Source of the DNA: Leifsonia sp. EB41
GTDB taxonomy: Bacteria > Actinomycetota > Actinomycetes > Actinomycetales > Microbacteriaceae
Assembly: GCF_041262565.1 (NCBI RefSeq)
Contig: NZ_JBGCCJ010000001.1
Span: forward strand, 3,534,001-3,598,000
Direction of reading: 5' to 3'
DNA length: 64,000 nt
Shown here: one piece after another, positions 30,917-43,527 of the stretch
How positions within the stretch are numbered: position 1 is the first letter of the stretch
How the letters are laid out: every line of letters starts with the position of its first letter
Translations under genes and position numbers: made by a program
Notes under the pieces: model-generated
Seen by the model: only the letters and a program-made list of their open reading frames with translations
Databases searched by the model: none
What the model was told of the DNA's origin: nothing

Positions 30917-31546
30917 GTGACGCTCTACCGGCCCGGGCGCGACGTGTTCACCGCGTCGGCGCTGGAGGTCGCCCCGAAGCTGCTCGGCGCGGTGCTCCGC
31001 CACGAGACGGAGGAGGGCGTCGTCGCGATCCGCATCAGCGAGGTGGAGGCCTACGTCGGCGACGGCGTCGACCCCGGCTCGCACTCGTTCCGCGGCCGCA
31101 CCAAGCGCAACGCGGTGATGTACGGCGGCCCCGGTCACCTGTACACGTACTTCACGTACGGGATGCACGTCTGCGCGAACGTCGTGTGCTCGCCCGAGGG
31201 GGAGTCGTCGGCGGTGCTGCTGCGGGCGGGGGAGGTCGTGGAGGGCGCCGACCTGGCTGCGCACCGGCGCGGCGGTCCGACCGGCCGGGCCATCCCGGCG
31301 CGCGACCTGGCACGCGGGCCCGCGCGCTTCGTCGTCGCGGCAGGCATCCTGCTGTCCGAGAACGGCTCCGACGTGTTCGCTCCGCCGTTCGACCTCCTGC
31401 TGCCCAGTGCGCAGCCGCCGTACGAGACCGGTCCGCGCACGGGCGTCTCGGGCGCCGGAGGCAGCATCACGTTCCCCTGGCGCTACTGGCTCCCCGGCGA
31501 CCCCACCGTCTCCCCATACAAGCGCCACCCCAAATCCCACGCCTGA
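30917..31546 (+). CDS. 3-methyladenine DNA glycosylase (MPG/AAG family)
   Basis: Excises alkylated purines. The 209-residue protein has the AAG order: ALEVAPKLLGAVL, the catalytic RISEVEAYVG, GSHSFRGRTKRNAVMYGGPGHLYTYFTYGMHVC and the C-terminal TGPRTGVSGAG. The GTG at 30917 follows the small membrane frame by seven bases. The gene is followed by a long inverted repeat. Confidence 0.9.
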   Translation: MTLYRPGRDVFTASALEVAPKLLGAVLRHETEEGVVAIRISEVEAYVGDGVDPGSHSFRGRTKRNAVMYGGPGHLYTYFTYGMHVCANVVCSPEGESSAVLLRAGEVVEGADLAAHRRGGPTGRAIPARDLARGPARFVVAAGILLSENGSDVFAPPFDLLLPSAQPPYETGPRTGVSGAGGSITFPWRYWLPGDPTVSPYKRHPKSHA

Positions 31547-31560
31547 GCCCCCACCTCCGC

Positions 31561-31622
31561 CGCCGAGGGGCACGTCGTTGTCACTTTTCGCGCCCGAAAG
31601 TGACAACAACGTGCCCCTCGGC
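31561..31622. repeat. long inverted repeat, GAGGGGCACGT family (copy 2)
   Basis: Left arm CGCCGAGGGGCACGTCGTTG (31561-31580) continuing TCACTTTCG-like, right arm ending AACAACGTGCCCCTCGGCG. The stem is about 28 bp with one mismatch, again C in the left arm where the right arm predicts T. It lies 15 bp after mpg, between convergent genes. Confidence 0.75.
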
Positions 31623-31647
31623 GAGGTGGGAGAGGGTGGGAGAGGGG

Positions 31648-32247
31648 TCAGGCGACGGCGAAGCGGAAGAGGCCGGCGCAGACACAGGCCCAGATCAGGC
31701 TGACGAGGGTGCCGATGATGAACCGCTCGCGCGCCTCCGGAGCCTCCAGCTCCGTGAACCGGCCGACACCCTTGATCGCGATGAGGACGCCGAGCGCCTC
31801 CGGGAAGCCCGCCATGATCGAGCCGGTGGTCGCGAAGCGCTCCAGATAGCCGATCGTCGTTCCTCCGCGCAGCACCTCGCGCGTCTCCTCCAGCCCGCTG
31901 ACCCGGTCGTGCACGACGATGCCGCCGTGGACGCCGGGCACCGACGTGCTCCGCGTCGCCAGTGCGAGGGCGAGCTGCGCCGCCGGTCCGCCGCCGACGA
32001 CGCTGAGCACGAGCGCGACGACGCCGATGAGCACCCGGAAGATCAGGGGAGCACCGTGCTGGGGGAGCGCGACCAGGAGGAACGCGAGCCCGAGCAGGCC
32101 GACGGCGGTGTAGACCAGCGGCCGGCGGGGCGTGCGGAGCGTGGCGATCATGCAGCACACCGCGGCGATGGCGCTGATCAGCGCGAGCGCCCACAGAACG
32201 ATCGGCAGGATGGTGGCGAGGAGCTGCGGCACGGGCAGGGACGTCAT
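31648..32247 (-). CDS. membrane protein co-encoded with SatD
   Basis: A 199-residue protein with four predicted helices (LLATILPIVLWALALISAIAAV, LVYTAVGLLGLAFLLVAL, IFRVLIGVVALVLSVVGGG and the C-terminal FIIGTLVSLIWACVCAGLFRF). A cytoplasmic segment between helices 3 and 4 includes LEALGVLIAIKGVGRFTELE-like sequence. No function can be assigned. Its ATG overlaps the satD stop by four bases, so it probably works with SatD. Confidence 0.72.
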   Translation of the reverse strand: MTSLPVPQLLATILPIVLWALALISAIAAVCCMIATLRTPRRPLVYTAVGLLGLAFLLVALPQHGAPLIFRVLIGVVALVLSVVGGGPAAQLALALATRSTSVPGVHGGIVVHDRVSGLEETREVLRGGTTIGYLERFATTGSIMAGFPEALGVLIAIKGVGRFTELEAPEARERFIIGTLVSLIWACVCAGLFRFAVA

Positions 32248-32870
32248 CCGGCCTCCGGTCGTTCGGCCGACTGCTGGGCTGCGTCGGCGGTCCCCAACAG
32301 CCTAACCAGGGCCGGCTGGGCCGCGAGGTCGGCGCGCAGGCCGGCGGCGCGGGCGCGGTCGTTCGCCGACTGCGGGGTGATGCCGAGCCGCGCGCCGGCC
32401 TCCGCCTGGGTCAGCCCGGCGGCGACGAGGTCGTAGAGCTCCCAGCCGGCGTCGCTGCGGGCCGCCCGCAGGGTCAGGAGGAGGCCGACGAGCGCCTCGA
32501 CGTCGGACGCGGCCTCCGGTGCGGCGACCCCCTCCGCGGCGAAGCGCAGCGGCGTGCGCTTGGCGCGGGTGACCGCGGCGCGCGCGGCGACGAACGCGTC
32601 GCCGCTGGCCTCGCGCGTGGCGGCGGGGAGTGGAGAACGCACGTCGCCGATGCCGAGGCCGACGCTCCAGACGTCGCCCCGGGCGAGCGTCAGGACGATG
32701 TCGAGGGCGGTGGCGGCGTCGGCGGTGAGCGCCTGGAGCTCGTCGCCGGCGTTCCGGTCGGCGGGGAGCGCGAGCCGGTCGCCGTGGCGCTCGTTCAGCC
32801 CGGCGAGCGCGGGCGCGACGATGTCGGGCCGGCTGCGGCTGTCGACCTGGTCTGCGGTGACGACGAACAC
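32244..32870 (-). CDS. SatD family protein
   Basis: A 208-residue protein. Residues 1-90 match the SatD family (VFVVTADQVDSRSR, GDELQAL, and the strand-rich DVWSVGLGIGDV). The last 60 residues carry a helix-turn-helix (AGLTQAEAGARLGITPQSANDRARAAGL). The GTG at 32868-32870 is fixed by an excellent GAGGAGG three bases upstream; longer starts lie inside the operator region. With its own HTH it may bind the tandem palindromes upstream. Confidence 0.75.
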   Translation of the reverse strand: MFVVTADQVDSRSRPDIVAPALAGLNERHGDRLALPADRNAGDELQALTADAATALDIVLTLARGDVWSVGLGIGDVRSPLPAATREASGDAFVAARAAVTRAKRTPLRFAAEGVAAPEAASDVEALVGLLLTLRAARSDAGWELYDLVAAGLTQAEAGARLGITPQSANDRARAAGLRADLAAQPALVRLLGTADAAQQSAERPEAG

Positions 32871-32945
32871 GGGACCTCCTCGGGCTGCGCTCCGGAACGG
32901 TGCGGCGGGGCGCGACATCAGGGCTGTGAGCCTGATCTGCACTCT

Positions 32946-32994
32946 ATCAGGTTCTGAGACCTGATTCAAGCCTCATCAGGCCTGTAGGCCTGAT
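32946..32994. promoter_or_regulatory. tandem palindromic operators between satD and tyrS
   Basis: ATCAGG-N8-CCTGAT (32946-32965) and ATCAGGCCTGTAGGCCTGAT (32975-32994) are two perfect 20-bp inverted repeats, 29 bp apart start to start, almost three helical turns. A further half-site, GCCTGATC, is at 32928-32935. They sit between the divergent satD and tyrS genes. Confidence 0.65.
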
Positions 32995-33036
32995 CGAAAG
33001 ACCGGGCGGAAGGACCGCCGCTGCTACTCTGTGGGA

Positions 33037-34368
33037 GTGCCAGAAACCGCCGCAACAGCAGACCGGAGCAGCGCAGAGCAGAGGCTCGCAGCGCAGACCA
33101 ACGACACCACGTTCGACGACGTCTGGGACGAGCTGAAGTGGCGCGGACTCGTCCACGTCTCCACCGACGAGGCCGCGCTCAAGCAGCTCCTCTCCGGCGA
33201 CCCGATCACGTACTACTGCGGCTTCGACCCGACCGCGCCGAGCCTCCACCTCGGCAACCTCGTGCAGCTCCTGACCATGCGCCGCCTCCAGCTCGCCGGC
33301 CACCGGCCGCTCGGCCTCGTCGGCGGCTCCACGGGCCTCATCGGCGACCCGCGGCCCACCGCCGAGCGCACGCTGAACACCAAGGAGACCGTCTCCGAGT
33401 GGGTCGGCTACCTCCAGCAGCAGGTCACGCGCTTCCTGTCGTCGGAGGGAGACAACGCCGTCCGGCTGGTCAACAACCTGGACTGGACGGCCCCGCTCTC
33501 GGCGATCGACTTCCTGCGCGAGATCGGCAAGCACTTCCGCGTCGGCACGATGCTCAAGAAGGACGCCGTCGCCGCCCGCCTCAACTCCGACGAGGGCATC
33601 TCGTACACCGAGTTCAGCTACCAGATCCTGCAGGGCATGGACTTCCTGGAGCTCTACCGCCAGTACGGCTGCGTCCTCCAGACCGGCGGCAGCGATCAGT
33701 GGGGCAACCTGACCAGCGGCACCGACCTGATCCGCAAGGTGGAGGGCGTCCACGGCCACGCCATCGGCACGCCGCTGATCACGAACAGCGACGGCACGAA
33801 GTTCGGCAAGAGCGAGGGCAACGCGATCTGGCTGGACGCGAGCTTCACGAGCCCCTACGCGATCTACCAGTTCTGGCTCAACGCCGACGACGCCGACGTG
33901 ATCGACCGCCTCAAGGTCTTCACCTTCCTCCACCGCACCGAGATCGAGCGCCTGGAGCGAGCGGTCGCCGAGGAGCCCTTCCGCCGCGAGGCCCAGCGCA
34001 CGCTGGCCTTCGAGGTGACGGCACTCATCCACGGCGCGGAGGCGACCGAGGCCGTCATCGCGGCATCCGAGGCCCTCTTCGGCCAGGGTGACCTGGCCGG
34101 CCAGGACCGCGGCATCCTCGAGTCGGCGCTGCGCGAGCTCCCCAACACCACGACAGCGTCTTCCACGACCATCGCCCAGGCCCTGGTCGACACCGAGCTC
34201 ACCAAGAGCCTCGGCGAGGCCCGACGCGCGGTCGCCCAGGGCGGCGTGTACGTGAACAACGCGAAGGTGGAGGACGCGGAAGCGGCGGTCGGGGACCACC
34301 TGCTGCCGGGCGGGATGGTCGTGCTGCGGCGGGGGAAGAAGACGCTCAGCGGCGTGTTCGTGGAGTAG
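33037..34368 (+). CDS. tyrS: tyrosine--tRNA ligase
   Basis: A class Ic synthetase of 443 residues. The HIGH-like motif is HLGN, tyrosine-binding residues lie in YCGFDPTAPSLHLGNL and GGSDQWGN, the KMSKS-like motif is KFGKS, and a C-terminal S4 domain ends VVLRRGKKTLSGV. The GTG at 33037 follows a TACTCT box closely (leaderless type), inside the region controlled by the SatD-side palindromes. Its 3' end overlaps the convergent glycosyltransferase by 23 bp. Confidence 0.93.
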   Translation: MPETAATADRSSAEQRLAAQTNDTTFDDVWDELKWRGLVHVSTDEAALKQLLSGDPITYYCGFDPTAPSLHLGNLVQLLTMRRLQLAGHRPLGLVGGSTGLIGDPRPTAERTLNTKETVSEWVGYLQQQVTRFLSSEGDNAVRLVNNLDWTAPLSAIDFLREIGKHFRVGTMLKKDAVAARLNSDEGISYTEFSYQILQGMDFLELYRQYGCVLQTGGSDQWGNLTSGTDLIRKVEGVHGHAIGTPLITNSDGTKFGKSEGNAIWLDASFTSPYAIYQFWLNADDADVIDRLKVFTFLHRTEIERLERAVAEEPFRREAQRTLAFEVTALIHGAEATEAVIAASEALFGQGDLAGQDRGILESALRELPNTTTASSTTIAQALVDTELTKSLGEARRAVAQGGVYVNNAKVEDAEAAVGDHLLPGGMVVLRRGKKTLSGVFVE

Positions 34369-35422
34369 TGCGGGAGCGCCGCTCGGCGATCACCGCGAGG
34401 AACTCGTCGAACCGCCTGCGCACGTAGTCCTCCAGCCGGTCCGCGATCTCGGGGTCGTAGGGAAGCCGGTTCCGGTGTGCGTGGAGATCATCGAGCGTCC
34501 GGGCGAGCGCGGCCTCGTCATCGATCGCGATGAGGAGTTCGCCAGCGACGCCGACGATCTCCTCCAGCGCAGGACTCGACCGCGTCACGACGGTCCGGCC
34601 GGCGGCGAGCCCCTGCCAAAGCTTGTTGGCGAGAACGCTCCTCGCCTTCGGGGAGTCGCCGAAGACGCCGAGAACCACGTCGTGCCGGTGGACCGTGCGG
34701 ATCAGCTCCTCGTGCGTCAGCCACGAGACGAAGTGGCAGCGCCCAGCCAGGCCGAGGGTGTCGATGGACGAATGGAGCTCGGCCATCCGCTCCGGCGCGG
34801 CCGCGATCACGAGGGTGAGCGTGATCGACGGATCGGTGCGAGCGAGGGCCTTCATGACGAACGGGACGCCGTGCAGCGGCAGCATTCCGCCCGAGTAGAG
34901 CACCCGAAGCCCGTCGCCCGACGGCGGCGGAGGTTCGGGGAGGACCCACTGCGGCGAGCCGACGGGAAGTGTCATCACCTGCGTTCCCGGCACACGGTCC
35001 CTGATCGCCTGCGCGCGCTGGTCCGTGTCGATGAGGAACACGTCGGAGAGGGTCCGGGCCACCCGATCCACGACCCGGCAGCCGAGCGCGGTGATCGAGC
35101 GCGGGGAGGCCCTCGCCCAGTCCTCGATGACCGTCTCGTATTTGCCCACGAACCCGTCGACCACGAGCAGCGCCCGGTTCAGGCGTGCGACCACCCAGGC
35201 CGCCGGGACGAACGGCAGGGAGAACTCCGGGACGATGACCGCATCGCTGCCGCGTCCGGCCGTGAAGCTGCGCCACAGGTCACGGAGCAGCCGCACCGGT
35301 TTCGGCCCGTCGGTCACACGATCCACGACGCGGACCTCGTGACCGGCGGCGAGCAGAGCCGCCCGGACACGCTCGTTCCGCGGGTAGGCGCGATCCTCGA
35401 CACGCAGGTAGGTGATCTTCAC
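34346..35422 (-). CDS. GT4-like glycosyltransferase
   Basis: A 358-residue GT-B enzyme. The N-terminal half begins MKITYLRVEDRAYPRNERVR, and the C-terminal nucleotide-sugar domain has LRVLYSGGMLPLHGVP, HDVVLGVFGDSPKARSVLANKLWQGLAAG and a final ALEEIVG acidic motif. It should add a sugar to a surface polysaccharide or glycolipid. It lies 13 bp downstream of a GT2 gene, with a flippase divergent, making a small glycan cluster. Confidence 0.78.
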   Translation of the reverse strand: MKITYLRVEDRAYPRNERVRAALLAAGHEVRVVDRVTDGPKPVRLLRDLWRSFTAGRGSDAVIVPEFSLPFVPAAWVVARLNRALLVVDGFVGKYETVIEDWARASPRSITALGCRVVDRVARTLSDVFLIDTDQRAQAIRDRVPGTQVMTLPVGSPQWVLPEPPPPSGDGLRVLYSGGMLPLHGVPFVMKALARTDPSITLTLVIAAAPERMAELHSSIDTLGLAGRCHFVSWLTHEELIRTVHRHDVVLGVFGDSPKARSVLANKLWQGLAAGRTVVTRSSPALEEIVGVAGELLIAIDDEAALARTLDDLHAHRNRLPYDPEIADRLEDYVRRRFDEFLAVIAERRSRTTPRTRR

Positions 35423-35435
35423 TGTGATTCGTCCT

Positions 35436-36497
35436 TCATGTGCGGGCCAAGCGTGACCGCAGGGAGCGGAGTGCGTCGAGTGTCCCGAGTGCGGTGCGGA
35501 GGGCGACGGGGAGCAGCGGCGGAGCGACCCTCAGGAGGACCATTGCCGCTGCCAGGGGCCGGGACCTGCCGGCGACCGCGCGGAGGTCGAGGGGACGCGC
35601 CCAGCCGGAAGCGGCGCGGACGGTCTCGCCCATGACGGGGCGGGGGACTCCCCAGCGGACCGCGGTGTTGACGGACGCGAGGCAGAGGAATCGCGCGGTG
35701 AACGTGTCGCGTTCCGCGGCCGTCGCGAAGGACCCGAGCAGGCTGAGCACGGAGTCGTGCGCGCTCGCGAGCGCGTGGATGTCGGGCGTGCGGGACCGCG
35801 TGATCGACCCCGGTTGGCGACGGTAGACATACACGACATCCGGAATGACGCGGATCGCCTTCGCCCCCTCGACCGCGCGTGCGACCCCGACGATGTCGCT
35901 CTGGGAGACCTGGAGGGGAAAGGGATCGACGCCGAGAACGTCCCGGCGGAACAGCTTGGACCAGAGGAAGCCGTGGATCGTCCCGTCGACGATCATCCGG
36001 GCGCCCGCCTCCCGCGAGATGGTCCGGGGCTCCGCTTCGGCGATGCCGTCCACGAGGCGACGGTCGCCCGCTCCGGGCCCCCACGCGAAGTCGGCGCGGG
36101 CGAACACGACATCCGCCTCACCCGCGCTGGCGAGCAGGGTGGCCAGCCCTGCGCCGGACCACTCGTCGTCGTGATCGACGAACCAGATCAACTCGCCCCG
36201 GGCCAGGCGGAGCGCTTCGTTCCGGCGGGCGGCGATCCCCGCCGACTCGGCATGGCGGACGAGGGTGATCGACGGGGAGCCGTCGAAGGCGGCGGCGAGC
36301 GCCCCGCCGGTGCCGTCGGTCGACCCGTCGTCGATCACGACGGCGTCGATGCCGGGAGGGCTGACGGCGTCGAGGAGCCGTTCCGCCATGACGGGGACAC
36401 CGTCTCCGGCGTTCCGCACGCCGATGATGATGGTCGCGGTGAGCGAGGGAGGGATGTCGCGGGTGGTCACTGTGCGTCCTTGCGGGCTGGAGGCCAT
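35436..36497 (-). CDS. GT2 family glycosyltransferase
   Basis: A 353-residue GT-A enzyme: ATIIIGVRNAGDGVPVMAERLLDA, the UDP-binding VIDDGSTDGTGG, the metal DHDDEW motif (residues about 109-114) and the acceptor region SKLFRRDVL. No membrane helices are obvious. ATG at 36497 or GTG at 36470 (with AAGGACG upstream) could be used. It is divergent from the flippase gene. Confidence 0.8.
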   Translation of the reverse strand: MASSPQGRTVTTRDIPPSLTATIIIGVRNAGDGVPVMAERLLDAVSPPGIDAVVIDDGSTDGTGGALAAAFDGSPSITLVRHAESAGIAARRNEALRLARGELIWFVDHDDEWSGAGLATLLASAGEADVVFARADFAWGPGAGDRRLVDGIAEAEPRTISREAGARMIVDGTIHGFLWSKLFRRDVLGVDPFPLQVSQSDIVGVARAVEGAKAIRVIPDVVYVYRRQPGSITRSRTPDIHALASAHDSVLSLLGSFATAAERDTFTARFLCLASVNTAVRWGVPRPVMGETVRAASGWARPLDLRAVAGRSRPLAAAMVLLRVAPPLLPVALRTALGTLDALRSLRSRLART

Positions 36498-36576
36498 GTC
36501 GAACGATACGATATGCTACACGGCAAATCTGACCGGAAGATTTCTCCGATCAGCTCGCCTCGACGAATCGACCGCC

Positions 36577-37932
36577 GTGAAGTCTCGTTCCGCACGCACC
36601 AGACCTGTTACCGGGTTACGGGTCCGCTTCGTGGCGAGCGCGTTCCTGAGCTACCTGGCTGTGCCGCTTTTGAACGCGGTGTCCCCGCTGCTCGCGCTGC
36701 CGGCGATCACCGCCTCCTTCGGCGGATCGGCCTGGGCGGCGGTCGCTGTCGGCCAATCGCTGGGAGGGACGGCGGGCGTGATCGTCGAGCTCGGTTGGGG
36801 GCTTTCCGGGAGCCAACGGGCCGCGCGCATGTCGGCGCGCAATCGCGCGAACGCGTTCGGTGTATCCCTCGTGGCGAAGACGATCGTCGGCGTTCCCGTG
36901 ATCGGCGCCGCCGTCGCGCTGGCGGTCCTCCTCGCCCCTGGCGGCTATGCCCTGGTGACGGCCGGCGTCACAGCCGCAGCGGCGATCGCGATGTTCTCCG
37001 GGGCCTGGATCTTCATCGGGATCCTCAAGCCGCGCCTCTTCCTGTACACGGAGGTCCTGCCCCGGTCGGCGTTGATCGCGGTCTCTGCCGTTGCGATCGA
37101 CGCGGGGGGACCGTTGTGGGCGTACCCCGCGGCTCTCCTGCTTGCGGCGGTGTCAGCGCCGTTGGCCGGCGCTCTCGTGCTCGGGCTTCGGTTCCGGGAC
37201 TTCACGACGCTGAGCCCTCGTCGGCTCGTCCGTGTCATCGGATTCCAGCGCACGGCGTTGAGCTCGAGTGTGTTCTCCAGCGTCTACATCTCGCTCGGGA
37301 CGACGATCGCCACCCTGGGATCGGTGAATGCCACCCTGCTTTTCGCCTCCGTGGACCGCCTGCAGCGCATGCTCCAGCAGTTCATGCGCACCCAGAGCTT
37401 CTTATTCAAGGGGTGGGTCGGTCGCGAAGTGGAACCGGGTCTGAGAGTCCATCGGGCCGTGCGTGCGTCGATTGCGAGCGCGGCTGTCGGCGTCGTGTGC
37501 GGCCTCCTCTTCGCAATGACCGCCCCGTGGATCGCCGACCTCGTCTTCTCCGGAACGGTGCGCGTCCCGACACTCGCTGCTGTGATCGCCGGCATCAGCA
37601 TCGCGACCATCTGCACGACCATGTCGACGGGTCCTGTGCTCCTGGTCTCGCTCGGCCGGGTGAGGGCGATCGCCACGTCGGCGGCGGTGGGCGCGGTCGT
37701 CGGTCTGCCCGGCATCTTCTTCGGAGCGATGCTGTTCGGCGGGACGGGGGCTCTCGCGGGGCAGCTGGTCGCGGAGGCCTCGGTGCTGATCGTGCAGCTC
37801 GCCGCCGCACGGCGACGGCTTCGGGAGCTCCGCGGACACGGGCGCCGGCCTCTTTCGCGGCCGGACGGGGCGGACCCGGCCGACGCGGGCGGGCCGCTGC
37901 CCCTCCCCGGCGACGCGGCGAATCCGGTGTAG
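36577..37932 (+). CDS. polysaccharide flippase-like membrane protein
   Basis: A MATE/MVF-type protein with about twelve helices (FVASAFLSYLAVPLLNAVSPLLALP, then VSLVAKTIVGVPVIGAAVALAVLLAP and so on to the last LAGQLVAEASVLIVQLAAARRRLR). It resembles Wzx-type lipid-linked glycan exporters. The GTG at 36577 is the most likely start, since a TATGCT box at 36512-36517 lies between it and the ATG at 36496. Codon use in the first 30 codons before 36577 is unlike the rest. Confidence 0.72.
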   Translation: MKSRSARTRPVTGLRVRFVASAFLSYLAVPLLNAVSPLLALPAITASFGGSAWAAVAVGQSLGGTAGVIVELGWGLSGSQRAARMSARNRANAFGVSLVAKTIVGVPVIGAAVALAVLLAPGGYALVTAGVTAAAAIAMFSGAWIFIGILKPRLFLYTEVLPRSALIAVSAVAIDAGGPLWAYPAALLLAAVSAPLAGALVLGLRFRDFTTLSPRRLVRVIGFQRTALSSSVFSSVYISLGTTIATLGSVNATLLFASVDRLQRMLQQFMRTQSFLFKGWVGREVEPGLRVHRAVRASIASAAVGVVCGLLFAMTAPWIADLVFSGTVRVPTLAAVIAGISIATICTTMSTGPVLLVSLGRVRAIATSAAVGAVVGLPGIFFGAMLFGGTGALAGQLVAEASVLIVQLAAARRRLRELRGHGRRPLSRPDGADPADAGGPLPLPGDAANPV

Positions 37933-37941
37933 CGTGTTCGC

Positions 37942-38109
37942 ATGCCGGAGAACACCGCCGGCGTCGCGTCGGACGATGGCGACGCCCTCGTCGAACGCCT
38001 GGAACTGATCGAGGGCCAGCCGCTCGCGGAGCGCGCCGAGGCGTACGCGCACCTGCACGAGTCCCTGCAGGCCCGGCTGGAAGGCAGCGATCGGCGTGGC
38101 GGGAACTGA
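37942..38109 (+). CDS. small acidic protein encoded before tlyA
   Basis: A 55-codon frame from ATG 37942 to TGA 38107-38109 encodes an acidic helical peptide containing LVERLELIEGQPLAERAEAY and LHESLQARLEG. It overlaps the tlyA start by 14 bases, which suggests coupling. Similar tiny genes before tlyA occur in related actinobacteria as far as I recall. The function is unknown. Confidence 0.7.
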   Translation: MPENTAGVASDDGDALVERLELIEGQPLAERAEAYAHLHESLQARLEGSDRRGGN

Positions 38110-38893
38110 GCGTCTCGACGTCGCCCTGGTCACCCGTGGTCTCGCCTCGTCGCGCACGCGCGCCGCATCGCTGATCGCCGACGGCCTGGTGACCGTCGAC
38201 GGGAGGCCCGTGGTGCGTGCGTCCGCCAAGGTGGGCGACGGGCAGGAGCTCGTCGTCGCCGGCGCCGACCACTACGTGAGCCGGGGCGCCCACAAGCTGA
38301 TCGCGGCGCTCGACGCCTTCGAGGTCCCCGTCGCCGGGCGGGTCGCCCTCGACGCCGGCGCCTCCACGGGCGGGTTCAGCCAGGTGCTGCTGGAACGTGG
38401 AGCGCGGCTGGTGGTCGCGGTGGACGTCGGGCACGGGCAGCTCGACCCGCGGTTGGAGGGCGCCGAACGGCTGCGGTCGTTCGAGGGCGTGAACGTACGC
38501 TCCCTCGACGCGGCGTCATTCGCCGCGCTTGTGGGCGACGGGGTCGAGCCTCAGCTCGTCGTCGCCGATCTGTCGTTCATCTCGCTGACCCACGTCCTCC
38601 CGGCGCTGCGGTCGGTCGCATCCGGCGATGCCGACTTCGTTCTGCTGATCAAGCCGCAGTTCGAGGTGGGCAGGCAGGGGGTGCGCGAGGGTATCGTCAC
38701 CGACCCTGGGCTGCGGCTCGATGCCGTCGAGCGCGTGCTCTGGGCCGCGCATGACGTGGGCCTCGGCACGGCCGGTGTGATGGCCTCTCCGATCGCCGGC
38801 ACCCACGGCAACCACGAGTTCCTCGCCTGGTTCCGCGCCGACGCGCCCGATCCGTCCGCGTCGCGCGAGGTTCTCCTCCACCTCTCGCCCTGA
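38096..38893 (+). CDS. tlyA: TlyA family rRNA methyltransferase/putative hemolysin
   Basis: A 265-residue protein with an N-terminal S4 domain (LDVALVTRGLASSRTRAASLIADGLV) and an FtsJ-like Rossmann methyltransferase domain (VALDAGASTGGFSQVLLERGA, then VVADLSFISL). Actinobacterial TlyA methylates 2'-O of cytidines in 16S and 23S rRNA. The catalytic lysine LLIKPQFE is present. GTG at 38096. Confidence 0.92.
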   Translation: MAGTERLDVALVTRGLASSRTRAASLIADGLVTVDGRPVVRASAKVGDGQELVVAGADHYVSRGAHKLIAALDAFEVPVAGRVALDAGASTGGFSQVLLERGARLVVAVDVGHGQLDPRLEGAERLRSFEGVNVRSLDAASFAALVGDGVEPQLVVADLSFISLTHVLPALRSVASGDADFVLLIKPQFEVGRQGVREGIVTDPGLRLDAVERVLWAAHDVGLGTAGVMASPIAGTHGNHEFLAWFRADAPDPSASREVLLHLSP

Positions 38894-38995
38894 GTGAACG
38901 TTCTCCACAATCTCCCCGTCTCCAGCACATCCCCGCCCGAAAACCGACAGAATAGTGGGACGGCCCGGAACCGGGCGGACGCAGAGGGAGGCGAC

Positions 38996-39914
38996 GTGGC
39001 GGCATCGGGTGACGCGCAGCGATACATTCTCGTCGTCGCGCACACCGGCCGTCAGGACTCCCTCGACGCCGGCGTGCAGGTGTGCAGGCAGCTCATCACC
39101 GCGGGCGTCGTGCCGGTGCTCAGCGAGGACGAGCGGCGCGACCTGCTCGCCGCGGAGCCCGACCTCGACGCTGTCGCCGTGCTCGGCGACGAGGTGCAGG
39201 CGAGCGACCTGGAGCTGGTGATCGTGCTCGGCGGCGACGGCACCATCCTGCGCGCGGCCGAGCTCGTCCGAGGCTGCACGGCGCCGCTGCTCGGCGTCAA
39301 CCTCGGGCACGTGGGCTTCCTCGCCGAGAGCGAGCGCGACGATCTCGAGATCGCCGTCGCGCGCGGCCTCGCGAAGGACTACGAGGTGGAGGAGCGCATG
39401 ACGCTCTCCGCCCGCGTCAAGGTCGGCAAGGAGGTCGTCTACGAGAGCTGGGCGCTCAACGAGGCGACCGTCGAGAAGGCCAGCAGGGAGCGGATGCTGG
39501 AGGTCGTCATCGAGGTCGACGGGCGGCCGATGTCGAGCTTCGGCTGCGACGGTGTCGTGATGTCGACGCCGACCGGGTCCACCGCCTACTCGTTCTCGGC
39601 CGGCGGACCGGTGGTCTGGCCCGGCGTCGCCGCACTGCTGCTCGTGCCGCTCAGCGCGCACGCCCTGTTCTCGCGGCCGCTCGTGGTCGACGCCGACTCG
39701 TCGCTCGCCATCGAGCTGCTCGACCGCGCGGGCGGGGAGGGCATCCTCTGGTGCGACGGCCGCCGCCAGTTCGACCTGCCGCGCGGCTCGCGCGTCGTCG
39801 TGCGGCGCTCGCCCATCCCGGTGCGGCTGGCGCGTCTGCACCCTGGGCCGTTCACCGACCGGCTCGTGCACAAGTTCGACCTCCCGGTGACGGGATGGCG
39901 GGGGCCGGCCGGAC

Positions 39915-39922
<8 letters not shown>
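38996..39922 (+). CDS. nadK: NAD kinase
   Basis: Makes NADP from NAD with ATP or polyphosphate. The 308-residue protein has the GGDGT motif (VLGGDGTILRAAE), the NE/D region ALNEATVEKAS and the loop STPTGSTAYSFSAGGPVVWP. The GTG at 38996 has GAGGGAGG four bases upstream; the earlier in-frame ATG-like codons in the 102-bp gap lack such a site. The stop overlaps recN. Confidence 0.93.
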
Positions 39923-43526
<3,604 letters not shown>

Positions 43527-43527
<1 letters not shown>

